Below are positions 1-7,041 of a DNA stretch of 61,879 nucleotides, piece by piece. Source of the stretch: a virus; the IMG/VR virus record IMGVR_UViG_3300032073_003536, positions 1 to 61,879 of that record; one strand, 5' to 3'. The first letter of the stretch is position 1, and every line of letters begins with the position of its first letter. The notes under the pieces were generated by a model, which worked only from the letters and a program-made list of their open reading frames with translations, was not told the origin of the DNA and searched no databases. The position numbers and the translations under genes are program-made.

Positions 1-592
1 ATGTATCTACTAGTTGTTGTACTACGGCATCACGTATAATACTTCTTTCTTCACCTTCACCTAATTCTTTTTTAAGGTTTACTTTTTCTTTTTTTCTGTC
101 GTAATCTTTTGATGATTTGTGAGCACCAGCACCAGACATATTTCTACTATGTTTTGCTACTGGGTTGTTTTGTTTTGGAAGTTTTTTGTCTTTGTTTTCT
201 GCAATGCTTGGATCAATTACTTGTGATGTAAATTGTTGCATTAGTTCAACAATGTCATCATCGTTATCTAATATTTTATAATCAGCATCGACTATAAGTG
301 CTACATTGTCTTCGTAACCATGATTCTCACCACTAAGTACATGCATTCCATTACTTAATTCTATGTGGTCTTCTTGGTTAACCCATTGATGAATAACTGA
401 CTCTACTTCCTCATGCGGAAGTTTACCTAACTTAGGTTCTGTATTAAGTGTAGTTACATCTTCACCCACAAGTTTACCTTGCATAGGATGAGGTGACTCG
501 TGCCCCATATTAGGTTTAATCTTCTTAGGCTTTTTATCTTTAGCCTTTGAATGATTAGGTTTCTTATCTTCAAAAAACTCGCTTATTTGCAT
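1..592 (-). CDS. hypothetical protein, partial (runs off window)
   Basis: Open reading frame on the minus strand, about 197 codons visible, cut by the window edge. Its ATG shares an A with the stop codon of the lysozyme gene upstream (TAATG overlap), so it is co-transcribed with it. The visible protein is strongly charged, with a Lys-rich N-terminus and, near residues 150-180, a basic SGAGAHKSSKDYDRKK stretch that resembles the GAGAH..KK tails of many marine T4-like phage proteins. No domain recognised. Position among lysis and fibre genes suggests a late or virion function (inference). Confidence 0.65.
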   Translation of the reverse strand, partial: MQISEFFEDKKPNHSKAKDKKPKKIKPNMGHESPHPMQGKLVGEDVTTLNTEPKLGKLPHEEVESVIHQWVNQEDHIELSNGMHVLSGENHGYEDNVALIVDADYKILDNDDDIVELMQQFTSQVIDPSIAENKDKKLPKQNNPVAKHSRNMSGAGAHKSSKDYDRKKEKVNLKKELGEGEERSIIRDAVVQQLVDT

Positions 593-1059
593 TATACGTT
601 CTCTAATCTTTCCATTAATCTTTCAGCACGGTTAGTTACTTGTTTGTGCCATCTGCTGTCTCTTCCTTCTACAGCGGCTTGTTGCCAATCTTGAGATTCT
701 AACGCCTTGCGGAAATTATTAAATTTACCTAAACGTGTTCTTCCCATGTTAAACATCATATTAACAATTATTTGCTGTACTTCGTCGGGCCACTCATTGA
801 ATTGTTCTCCATATAACGCAACACACTCACTAATTGAGGTGTCAAGGTCACGTTCAAAACATTCTCTAACTCGCTCTTCTGATACTGGTGTTCCGACTTC
901 TTGTCCAAACTCTGGATCAGATTCGAGGACCAAATGTCCAACTCCGAAAGTTGGGTAGCCCAGATGGTCTTTATAAATTTCATTTACGACTCCTTCGTCG
1001 ATTTTTAGTTGTTCGAAAACTGCTTCTCGATCCAATGTTGTGTCTTTACTAAAAAACAT
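592..1059 (-). CDS. T4-type lysozyme (GH24 muramidase)
   Basis: Hydrolyses the glycan strands of peptidoglycan, for host lysis or as a baseplate-associated enzyme. The N-terminal KIDEGVVNEIYKDHLGYPT matches the T4 gpe start with its catalytic Glu (IDEG) and the Gly-rich FGVGH turn. The C-terminal NMMFNMGRTRLGKF and SRWHKQVTNRAERLM match the T4 C-lobe. I use the ATG at 1059 (155 aa) because a GGAG lies 11 nt upstream and a late-type promoter box (1097-1104) lies between it and the further in-frame TTG at 1125. Length fits T4 lysozyme (164 aa). No signal peptide, so endolysin export would need a holin; none is certain here. Confidence 0.93.
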   Translation of the reverse strand: MFFSKDTTLDREAVFEQLKIDEGVVNEIYKDHLGYPTFGVGHLVLESDPEFGQEVGTPVSEERVRECFERDLDTSISECVALYGEQFNEWPDEVQQIIVNMMFNMGRTRLGKFNNFRKALESQDWQQAAVEGRDSRWHKQVTNRAERLMERLENV

Positions 1060-1096
1060 ACTAATTATATCTCCGTAATATGTAGTGTTATATTTG

Positions 1097-1104
1097 TATT
1101 TATC
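1097..1104 (-). promoter_or_regulatory. T4-late-like promoter box
   Basis: GATAAATA on the minus strand, 37 nt upstream of the lysozyme ATG at 1059. It matches the T4 late consensus TATAAATA except at the first base. Confidence 0.6.
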
Positions 1105-1125
1105 AGAATTTAATATTTTAACCAA

Positions 1126-1155
1126 AAAAAATCCCCACCGTAGTGAGGATTTTTA
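1126..1155. terminator. bidirectional intrinsic terminator
   Basis: Hairpin with arms AAAAATCCCCAC and GTGAGGATTTTT around a CGTA loop (one mismatch), with A/T tracts on both sides. It lies between the fibre-type gene and lysozyme, so it can end the minus-strand transcript from 1764. Confidence 0.75.
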
Positions 1156-1176
1156 AATTTTAATATAACAGTACTC

Positions 1177-1764
1177 TTAACTTGCAATAGAACCGTAGTC
1201 TCTAGCAATGTTGCTAGTTACACCAGCCTGTGTAATAACAACTGCTGTAACAGTAGCAGTACCACTTGAAGCACTACCTGAAGTAATTGTTGCCTTTACA
1301 TCTGTAGCAGAAGTATAGATATGTTGTTTTGAACTTTGGAACTGTCCAACTTCGGTCATTGCGGCATCATCTGCCTCGAATAGTCTGTTGGTATCACCAT
1401 CGTCTCCGATAATAATATTTGTGTTGTCAGTAGCACTAACCCACGGACTTCCAACATCTACATGAATACTAAAAATCATAGAGTTAGCAGGTGCATTAAA
1501 TAATGTAGTTGTACCAGTATTATATGAAACTGATGTACTCACATATTGTGCAACCGTCTGCGTAGCACTATCAAATTGACCTTTAGTAAAGAATGCATTC
1601 GCCTGAGTTGCGTCAGCACCTCGGACTTCAACAAGAGTAGAACCGTTATTGTCAGTAAAACTAAAATAGTCTGAATCTGTGTCTGTTAATATTTTAAGTC
1701 CACGTTTTCCGAATTGTACTAAGTTAGCAATTCCCTTTAACGCAAAATTATTTGTCTCTGCCAT
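1177..1764 (-). CDS. tail-fibre-type virion protein
   Basis: 195 aa, low in Cys and rich in Thr, Ser, Ala and Gly, as in beta-rich fibre proteins. Residues 10-45 contain LVQFGKRGLKI followed by DNGSTLVEVRGAD, the same N-terminal module as in the large fibre at 52182-54806 (LQFGKRGPKL, DGTTLANMRIAD). The C-terminal half (FSIHVDVGSPW, IIIGDDGDTNRLFE, GTATVTAVV) resembles the C-terminus of the protein at 51115-52182. It therefore combines modules of two other fibre proteins. An RBS-like run is weak, but a late-type promoter box lies 54 nt upstream. Function in host attachment is inferred. Confidence 0.75.
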   Translation of the reverse strand: MAETNNFALKGIANLVQFGKRGLKILTDTDSDYFSFTDNNGSTLVEVRGADATQANAFFTKGQFDSATQTVAQYVSTSVSYNTGTTTLFNAPANSMIFSIHVDVGSPWVSATDNTNIIIGDDGDTNRLFEADDAAMTEVGQFQSSKQHIYTSATDVKATITSGSASSGTATVTAVVITQAGVTSNIARDYGSIAS

Positions 1765-1818
1765 TTGGTTACTCCAATATATAATCGATTATGTATTAGT
1801 TATAAACTTCTACATCAA

Positions 1819-1826
1819 TATTTATC
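1819..1826 (-). promoter_or_regulatory. T4-late-like promoter box
   Basis: GATAAATA on the minus strand, 54 nt before the ATG of the fibre-type gene at 1764. Confidence 0.6.
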
Positions 1827-1841
1827 TTTTCTGTGCTTTTA

Positions 1842-2531
1842 TTAACTGTTAATAAAATGATGTATTGCTTCTGCATATTTTTTTAAACCATCTGAATTAG
1901 GATGTTGGTCAGTATCACTTATAGTGTGGTCAATGTAAGATATATTTTCATAAGGTTTATTATCTATATTAAAACAAGAATCCATGTATTCTTTGGGTAT
2001 ATGATTTAATATGTTGTTTGGTATTGCAGGACCGTCAGGTGAGTCTGAATGCAACACACCCCATATAACTTTACTATTAGGATTTAGTTTTTCGTAAGCA
2101 AATATTCTTTCTATAGATGCAATTAACATATTTTCTGTACCAGATAGTCCATTGTCTGTTGGAAGTAAAAATTTTTGCATCCAATCCTTTGCTAGTAATA
2201 TACTATTTGAAGACCTACTATGTTCAAATTCAAAATCACTATCCAACATACCATACATACTATGAATACTTCCTTTGTTATTAAAATAAGGAAATCTGTA
2301 ATGTATTGTGAATCCGAAAATAATTAAAGGGTTTTCAAACTGTTTTTGCAATTTTAAAGGCTGTAATGATATTTCTGTATTGCTTGAACCTCCCCTAGAT
2401 AAATTAACAACAGGCAAGTTCATTATATTACCCAAATGTGCGGGCCAAGATTTATCCATGCTTAAACTACCCTTAGTAACAGGGCCTATAGTATAACTAT
2501 CTCCACATGCTATTATTCCATCAAATTTCAT
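1842..2531 (-). CDS. SGNH/GDSL-like hydrolase
   Basis: 229 aa. Block I of the SGNH family is visible as ACGDSYT near residue 10, with the nucleophile Ser. NLSRGGSSN near residue 45 fits block II (Gly), and DQHPNSDG near residue 208 fits block V with catalytic Asp and His. Known members are esterases or acetylesterases acting on sugars and lipids. Next to fibre and lysozyme genes it could deacetylate host surface polysaccharide (inference). No signal peptide. A CTAAATA box sits only 5 nt before the ATG, so the transcript may have almost no leader. Confidence 0.75.
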   Translation of the reverse strand: MKFDGIIACGDSYTIGPVTKGSLSMDKSWPAHLGNIMNLPVVNLSRGGSSNTEISLQPLKLQKQFENPLIIFGFTIHYRFPYFNNKGSIHSMYGMLDSDFEFEHSRSSNSILLAKDWMQKFLLPTDNGLSGTENMLIASIERIFAYEKLNPNSKVIWGVLHSDSPDGPAIPNNILNHIPKEYMDSCFNIDNKPYENISYIDHTISDTDQHPNSDGLKKYAEAIHHFINS

Positions 2532-2543
2532 AATATTATTTAG

Positions 2544-2572
2544 TTGACATGTGTGCTAATAGGTAGTATAAT
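2544..2572 (+). promoter_or_regulatory. sigma70-like promoter
   Basis: TTGACA (2544-2549), 17-nt spacer, TATAAT (2567-2572). Both boxes are perfect. It drives uvsE at 2613 and points away from the SGNH hydrolase gene. Confidence 0.85.
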
Positions 2573-2612
2573 TTAGTCATGTTTACAACCGTACACAATT
2601 TATAGGTATTTT

Positions 2613-3725
2613 ATGTTTGATAATGATATACAACGTATAGGTTTTTGTTGCAAGTATATGGTCCCAGACCAAACGCAAACTCCTAAAGTTCTTAAGGAAC
2701 TACAGCAACAATACACAGAACGTATGACAACTATTACTTGGCTTAACAGACAAGAAAAGTCTGTAGCAGAAGAACGTATGCTTGAACTTGTTACACATAA
2801 CATGCAGGCGGCATACAATCTTGTTGAATATGTCAGTACACTTCCAGCAGAACGTAGAATGGTTAGACTAGGTAGCAATCAGTTGCCTGGCGCAACACAA
2901 GAAGACTGGCAATACATGTGGCAAGATCCTACTAATATTAAAATGCTAGAACAAGGTTTTGCTAAAGTCGGTAAACTTGCTAGAGACAAAGATGTACGCC
3001 TTAGTTTCCATCCAGGTCAATTTACTGTACTTGCTTCTGAAAGCGAAGATGTTATTAGACGTAGTGTAGATGAATTCGAGTATCATGTAAACATGGCTAG
3101 GTGGATGGGTTACGGCAAACAATTTCAAGACTTCAAGTGCAATGTACACATATCAGGTAGAAAAGGTGCCCAGGGTATTATAGATATACTGCCTAAACTA
3201 TCTCCCGAAGCAAGAAATATTATGACTATCGAGAATGACGAAATGTGTCATGGTCTAGATGAAAGTCTTAAATTAGTTGACCATGTTGCTCTGGTGTTAG
3301 ACATACATCATCATTGGATTAGAGATGAAGAGTACATACAACCAGATGATGATAGAGTTAAACGTGTTATTGATTCCTGGCGTGGTGTTCGTCCTGCAAT
3401 GCATTACAGTTATAGTAGAGATGAATGGCTTGACCAGTCTACTACTATTAATGAATCAACCAGACATAACGAATTACAAGATATAAAAGTATTATTAGAG
3501 ACAGGTGCTAAGAAACAGAAACTTAGAGCACATTCGGACTTCTATCCTAACGTAGATGCTAACGAGTGGGCATTGAGTTTTTGGCCCTACTTTGATATAC
3601 AATGCGAAGCCAAGGCTAAGAACTTAGCCAGTGAGCAATTATATTTACAAAGTTGTACACAAACATCGACTCCGGAGTCTATTGTGTTGACTGATTGGGG
3701 AACGCCGAGTTCCTTATCTATCTAG
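2613..3725 (+). CDS. uvsE: UV damage endonuclease UvsE/UvdE
   Basis: 370 aa TIM-barrel endonuclease that nicks DNA 5' to UV photoproducts. Family signatures are all visible: GFCCKY at the N-terminus, the metal-site segments RLSFHPGQF (about 130), NVHISGRKG, MTIENDE (about 208), LVLDIHHHW (about 230) and KLRAHSDFY (about 310). Length and motif order match full-length bacterial UvsE, so the enzyme should be active. Its own strong sigma70-type promoter suggests early expression. Phages of sunlit surface water often carry such repair enzymes. The last ~40 residues are less conserved. Confidence 0.93.
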   Translation: MFDNDIQRIGFCCKYMVPDQTQTPKVLKELQQQYTERMTTITWLNRQEKSVAEERMLELVTHNMQAAYNLVEYVSTLPAERRMVRLGSNQLPGATQEDWQYMWQDPTNIKMLEQGFAKVGKLARDKDVRLSFHPGQFTVLASESEDVIRRSVDEFEYHVNMARWMGYGKQFQDFKCNVHISGRKGAQGIIDILPKLSPEARNIMTIENDEMCHGLDESLKLVDHVALVLDIHHHWIRDEEYIQPDDDRVKRVIDSWRGVRPAMHYSYSRDEWLDQSTTINESTRHNELQDIKVLLETGAKKQKLRAHSDFYPNVDANEWALSFWPYFDIQCEAKAKNLASEQLYLQSCTQTSTPESIVLTDWGTPSSLSI

Positions 3726-3865
3726 CACATCTTGATGAGTGGTGCAATATTTTAATTGTCAACTGGTTCATAACCAATCAGTTAATAATATTTACAATAT
3801 TACCTACAAATCTGTTAGTTATGGTGTATTTTGATTAAATAATGGTATTAAATTGGAGTTAATCG

Positions 3866-4222
3866 TTGACCTACGTTGTAAAGAGTGAATGTGTAGATTG
3901 TAAACACACCGCCTGTGTGGCAGTTTGCCCTGTAGACTGTTTTTTTGAATTAGAAAACACTCTAGTAATAGATCCTGATATTTGTATCGATTGTGCTATT
4001 TGTGAGCCAGAATGCCCTGTAGACGCCATTGTAAGCGATAGAAAGTTAAAACCAGAAGAAAGCCATTGGCTTGATTTCAATAAAGAAATGAGTAGAGTAG
4101 GTGCACCAGTAATAACTAAAGTTAAGGCTCCTATGGAAGGACACGAAGATATAAATTACACGGATCAAGAAGCATTTGAGAAAGTTTCTAGGATACCATT
4201 TGTAGATATTACCGATAAATAG
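3866..4222 (+). CDS. 7Fe-type ferredoxin (FdxA-like)
   Basis: 118 aa electron carrier. The start is TTG at 3866, supported by GGAG 7 nt upstream and by the conserved ferredoxin opening MTYVV. Two cluster-binding regions are visible: CVDCKHTACVAVCPVDCF and CIDCAICEPECPVDAI, the arrangement of FdxA ferredoxins with one 3Fe-4S and one 4Fe-4S cluster. The C-terminal ~50 residues match the FdxA tail (LDFNKEMS). It needs Fe-S assembly, which this phage also encodes. Its final codons, Asp-Lys-stop, form a late-type promoter box (4214-4221). Confidence 0.92.
   Translation: MTYVVKSECVDCKHTACVAVCPVDCFFELENTLVIDPDICIDCAICEPECPVDAIVSDRKLKPEESHWLDFNKEMSRVGAPVITKVKAPMEGHEDINYTDQEAFEKVSRIPFVDITDK
4214..4221 (+). 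promoter_or_regulatory. T4-late-like box overlapping a stop codon
   Basis: GATAAATA encodes the last Asp-Lys and part of the TAG stop of the ferredoxin gene. It lies 72 nt upstream of the cell wall hydrolase gene. Confidence 0.4.
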
Positions 4223-4237
4223 CAACACACATAATAC

Positions 4238-4266
4238 TTGACAAACACCACACTTTTTAGTATAAT
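4238..4266 (+). promoter_or_regulatory. sigma70-like promoter
   Basis: TTGACA (4238-4243), 17-nt spacer, TATAAT (4261-4266), 27 nt before the ATG at 4294. Confidence 0.85.
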
Positions 4267-4293
4267 ATTAGTATAAATTAGAAAGGATTTGTG

Positions 4294-4836
4294 ATGGAAG
4301 TAGTAGGACCACTAATGATGACCGCGAAAGCAATAATGCTTTCTATGATGGTCGGCAATGCACCCATGGACCAGCATAATGTTGAGGAAACATATTGTAT
4401 GGCTCTTAACATTTATTACGAAGCAAGAGGCGAAGGCTGGAAAGGTAAAGCCGCCGTTGCCCACGTTGTTCAAAACAGAGTTGAACATCCTAAATATCCT
4501 AACACCGTATGTGGTGTAGTTTTACAATCACGTAAATGGAAAGGCAGAGTAATAAGAGATAAATGTCAATTTGCATGGTATTGCGATGGCAGGTCTGACG
4601 TAGTACAACTAACATATAAAAAAGCACCTAGGCGTGGTAAAGTAATTGAGCCTAATATGATTGATTGGAGACGTTCTGTAGAAACTGCTATTCAAGTTAT
4701 GGACGGTTGGAGCAGAGATGTTAGTTACGGTGCTACACATTATTTTAATCATAACATATCTACACCTAGTTGGAGCACAGTTTATCCCACAACAATAATC
4801 ATTGGTAATCATACTTTCCTTGCACGGAACGATTAA
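4294..4836 (+). CDS. SleB-like cell wall hydrolase
   Basis: 180 aa. The core YCMALNIYYEARGEGWKGK (about 30-50) is the Hydrolase_2/SleB signature with the catalytic Glu in YEARGE, followed by AVAHVVQNRV and the CQFAWYCDG segment. Family members are lytic transglycosylases of peptidoglycan. ATG at 4294 is preferred over GTG at 4291 because AAGGA then lies 6 nt upstream. The N-terminal ~25 residues are hydrophobic and Met-rich (GPLMMTAKAIMLSMMVG), which could be a signal or anchor sequence. A second cell-wall enzyme beside the lysozyme at 592-1059. Confidence 0.88.
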   Translation: MEVVGPLMMTAKAIMLSMMVGNAPMDQHNVEETYCMALNIYYEARGEGWKGKAAVAHVVQNRVEHPKYPNTVCGVVLQSRKWKGRVIRDKCQFAWYCDGRSDVVQLTYKKAPRRGKVIEPNMIDWRRSVETAIQVMDGWSRDVSYGATHYFNHNISTPSWSTVYPTTIIIGNHTFLARND

Positions 4837-4853
4837 TTAAAACAGCATTTTAA

Positions 4854-4861
4854 GATAAATA
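4854..4861 (+). promoter_or_regulatory. T4-late-like promoter box
   Basis: GATAAATA in the gap between two genes, 46 nt before the nuclease ATG at 4908; an AGGAG-type RBS follows. Confidence 0.6.
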
Positions 4862-4907
4862 CTTCTTGTAAATAACACACACCCAGTAGGATGGGCAAGG
4901 AGTAACA

Positions 4908-5396
4908 ATGTACGAATATAGATGCACAGTCTTGAAAGTTGTGGACGGAGATACAGCGGACGTAGATATAGATTTAGGATTTGGAATAGTCCTAACAGAT
5001 GAAAGAGTTAGGCTCATGGGCATAGACACACCAGAAAGCAGAACATCAGACAAAGTAGAAGATTTATTTGGTGAACTTGCAAAAGCAAGATTAAAAGAAC
5101 TTATAGCAGGCAAATCAGGTCCTATTCTTAAAACACAAATTAATAAAGATGGCGAAGATATGAAAGGTAAGTTTGGAAGAATTCTCGGTGACTTTGAAGT
5201 TGAAAAAGATGGTGAGCGAAGAATGGCAACAGATGTATTAATTGAAGAAGGACATGCAGTAGCATATTTTGGCGGCAGTAAAGAAGAAATTGCGGCTAAA
5301 CATTTAGTTAATAGAGATAAATTATTGCGAGAAGGTTTAGTTAGTCAAGAAGACTTTGATAAAGCAACGGCAATAATGGAAAAGAAAAATAGTTAA
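4908..5396 (+). CDS. thermonuclease-like (SNase) nuclease
   Basis: 162 aa OB-fold nuclease of the staphylococcal nuclease family. VVDGDTADVDIDLG, VRLMGIDTPESR and KFGRILGDF carry the Ca-binding Asp residues and the catalytic Arg-Glu region in the expected order. No signal peptide, so it probably acts in the host cytoplasm, for example on host DNA or RNA (inference). It has a clear RBS (AGGAG) and sits under a late-type promoter box. Length is typical for phage and plasmid SNases. Confidence 0.88.
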   Translation: MYEYRCTVLKVVDGDTADVDIDLGFGIVLTDERVRLMGIDTPESRTSDKVEDLFGELAKARLKELIAGKSGPILKTQINKDGEDMKGKFGRILGDFEVEKDGERRMATDVLIEEGHAVAYFGGSKEEIAAKHLVNRDKLLREGLVSQEDFDKATAIMEKKNS

Positions 5397-5424
5397 TTTT
5401 TACCAAAATAACAATGGAATTATC

Positions 5425-5452
5425 TTGACATTATCTAAATAGTGTGTATAAT
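5425..5452 (+). promoter_or_regulatory. sigma70-like promoter
   Basis: TTGACA (5425-5430), 16-nt spacer, TATAAT (5447-5452), 26 nt before the ATG at 5479. Confidence 0.85.
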
Positions 5453-5478
5453 ACTATTTAATATTAGAGGAATTCCAT

Positions 5479-5763
5479 ATGTTATTAGAAGTAATAAAAC
5501 CCGGTGAAGTTGTAAGTTGCAGATTGTCAACAGGCGAAGAACTTGTCGGTACACTAAAATCTGAATCAGCAGAGTCTGTAGAGTTATCTAAACCACTTAT
5601 TGTTGGAAGAAGTGAAAATGGATTTGGCTTAATGCCATATATGATGACAGTATCGCCAGAATCAATGGTTAAAATTTCACTAGAGCATATTATGACTTTA
5701 GCAAAAACCAACGAAGAAATTACCAAAGGATATCAAAAACAAACATCGGATATAATTACATGA
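5479..5763 (+). CDS. small conserved phage protein, possibly Sm-like
   Basis: 94 aa. The pattern VSCRLSTGEELVGTLKSESAESVELSKPLIV, two Gly-centred beta strands and a following strand, is what one sees in Sm/Lsm folds, and similar small proteins occur in T4-like marine phages. RNA binding is a guess. Preceded by a GAGG RBS and a sigma70-type promoter; overlaps queD by 4 nt (ATGA), so the two are translated together. Confidence 0.7.
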   Translation: MLLEVIKPGEVVSCRLSTGEELVGTLKSESAESVELSKPLIVGRSENGFGLMPYMMTVSPESMVKISLEHIMTLAKTNEEITKGYQKQTSDIIT

Positions 5764-6245
5764 ACAAAAGATTCTATTCAGGCAAAACATACAGCCACGC
5801 AACAGGACACAGTTGCGCCTTTAGACAATGGCGAGCAGATAGCCATTGCAATTTAATTCACGGATATGCATTACAGTTTGAACTGAAGTTTGGTGGTGAA
5901 CTAGATGACAGTAATTGGATTGTAGACTTTGGTGGACTAAAGCCACTGAAAACTTGGTTAGCAGAAATGTTTGACCATACATATATTGTTGCTGAAGATG
6001 ATCCAGAATTGGAAACATTTAAGGAACTAGAAGCAAAGAAACTTGTTGATTTGAGAATTGTTTCAGCAACAGGTTGCGAAAGATTCGCGGAGATGGTTTT
6101 TGATTATGCAACTACTCTTGTTAGTGAACTAACAAACGGTAGATGCTGGGTACAGGAAGTTACAGTTAGAGAACACGGACATAACTCTGCAACTGTAGAA
6201 TTGAATGACCATCAAAAATTATTTTTCCATGATGGAGTGCAATAA
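5760..6245 (+). CDS. queD: 6-carboxytetrahydropterin synthase QueD (PTPS family)
   Basis: 161 aa T-fold enzyme that converts dihydroneopterin triphosphate to 6-carboxytetrahydropterin for preQ0 and queuosine synthesis. The N-terminal SHATGHSCAFRQW and SHCNLIHGYAL regions hold the zinc His ligands and catalytic Cys; HGY replaces the common HGH, a variant I associate with alphaproteobacterial and phage members. FDHTYIV and the C-terminal VREHGHNSATVE supply the remaining active-site residues. No other que gene lies in the window, so the product either feeds host queuosine or phage DNA modification encoded elsewhere. Confidence 0.88.
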   Translation: MNKRFYSGKTYSHATGHSCAFRQWRADSHCNLIHGYALQFELKFGGELDDSNWIVDFGGLKPLKTWLAEMFDHTYIVAEDDPELETFKELEAKKLVDLRIVSATGCERFAEMVFDYATTLVSELTNGRCWVQEVTVREHGHNSATVELNDHQKLFFHDGVQ

Positions 6246-6346
6246 TGTACGATATCAGCGAAAAAGGTGAAAAACAATTTAACAGAGTTATTTGGTTATT
6301 GAGAGGTCTCTATATCTTTATACCTGTTATGTTTTTCCTAACATAA
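6245..6346 (+). CDS. 33-aa predicted membrane peptide
   Basis: A short open frame whose ATG overlaps the QueD stop (TAATG). The product has a charged N-terminus (YDISEKGEKQFNR) and one hydrophobic segment (VIWLLRGLYIFIPVMFFL). Tight overlap argues for a real gene, but its size leaves doubt. Confidence 0.5.
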   Translation: MYDISEKGEKQFNRVIWLLRGLYIFIPVMFFLT

Positions 6347-6455
6347 CGAAGAACGAATAATGATGAACGAGGGCAAGTTGCTGAAGCCGAAAACAGTAGG
6401 CTAGAGTAAGCACCACACCCGCACCGAGTTGATAGCCAGTGAGTAATAGTATGTC
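6347..6455 (+). other. non-coding stretch with nested stems
   Basis: 109 nt with no supported gene, visibly richer in G and C than its surroundings. Nested complementary arms TGCT/AGCA (6379-6382, 6409-6412) and AGCC/GGCT (6385-6388, 6399-6402) could form a small structured RNA between convergent genes. No terminator-type T tract is seen. Confidence 0.3.
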
Positions 6456-7025
6456 CTATGAAAACTGGCCCTTTAATTCTACAACTTCATCAATAGTAAT
6501 ACTTTTTAAACCAGGATTATCAGGAAACACACAACAAGGTTGTTGGTTATAAAAATCCTCTTGATAATCACACCATTCTCTTTTCCAAAAGTTTCCTTCT
6601 GCATCTTCTAATATAGAAATTTTTTCTTCTTTATTATGAATCACAGTTTCGAAGTCTTCAAATGTTTGGAAAGAACCCAATCGTTGTAATCTATCTAAAT
6701 AATCGCCATCTTGAGAAATTCCAAATGACGGAAATGCTTTGTTCCAATTATTTGTACGCATCCATTCTTGTTGTTCTGCGTCAGGTATATCTATTGGCTG
6801 GTATGTGCCTAAGTTAGGAAATTGTTCACTTAACCAGTGTTTTTCATTTTCCCACACATCACTATCAGGGTCAAACTGTAATTCTACAATGTCTCCTTGA
6901 AAGTATTTTATAATTAAATTACCTCCATTATATGTTCTATAATGTAAGTCTTCGTTAATTATGCATTCGATATATTTTTCTTGGGGGTAATGTATCCAAT
7001 TCAGTTCCATATATGTATTTAGCAT
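6456..7025 (-). CDS. hypothetical protein
   Basis: 189 aa from ATG at 7025; ATG at 7010 is an equally possible start, and neither has a good RBS. The acidic product is rich in Trp, Tyr and Phe (WIHYPQEKYIE, WMRTNNWNKAFPSFG) and has CC near the end. I do not recognise a family. It is transcribed against its neighbours and starts back to back with the gene at 7042, so its promoter must lie inside that gene. Confidence 0.6.
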   Translation of the reverse strand: MLNTYMELNWIHYPQEKYIECIINEDLHYRTYNGGNLIIKYFQGDIVELQFDPDSDVWENEKHWLSEQFPNLGTYQPIDIPDAEQQEWMRTNNWNKAFPSFGISQDGDYLDRLQRLGSFQTFEDFETVIHNKEEKISILEDAEGNFWKREWCDYQEDFYNQQPCCVFPDNPGLKSITIDEVVELKGQFS

Positions 7026-7027
7026 TA

Positions 7028-7035
7028 GATAAATA
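7028..7035 (+). promoter_or_regulatory. T4-late-like promoter box, near-leaderless geometry
   Basis: GATAAATA ends 6 nt before the ATG at 7042. If it is read like a T4 late promoter (-13 to -6), transcription starts at or next to the ATG. Confidence 0.5.
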
Positions 7036-7041
7036 GTTGTT

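Noticed and set aside
1060-1125. Longer lysozyme from TTG at 1125
   Set aside because: The late-type promoter box lies downstream of that TTG, and the ATG at 1059 has an RBS.
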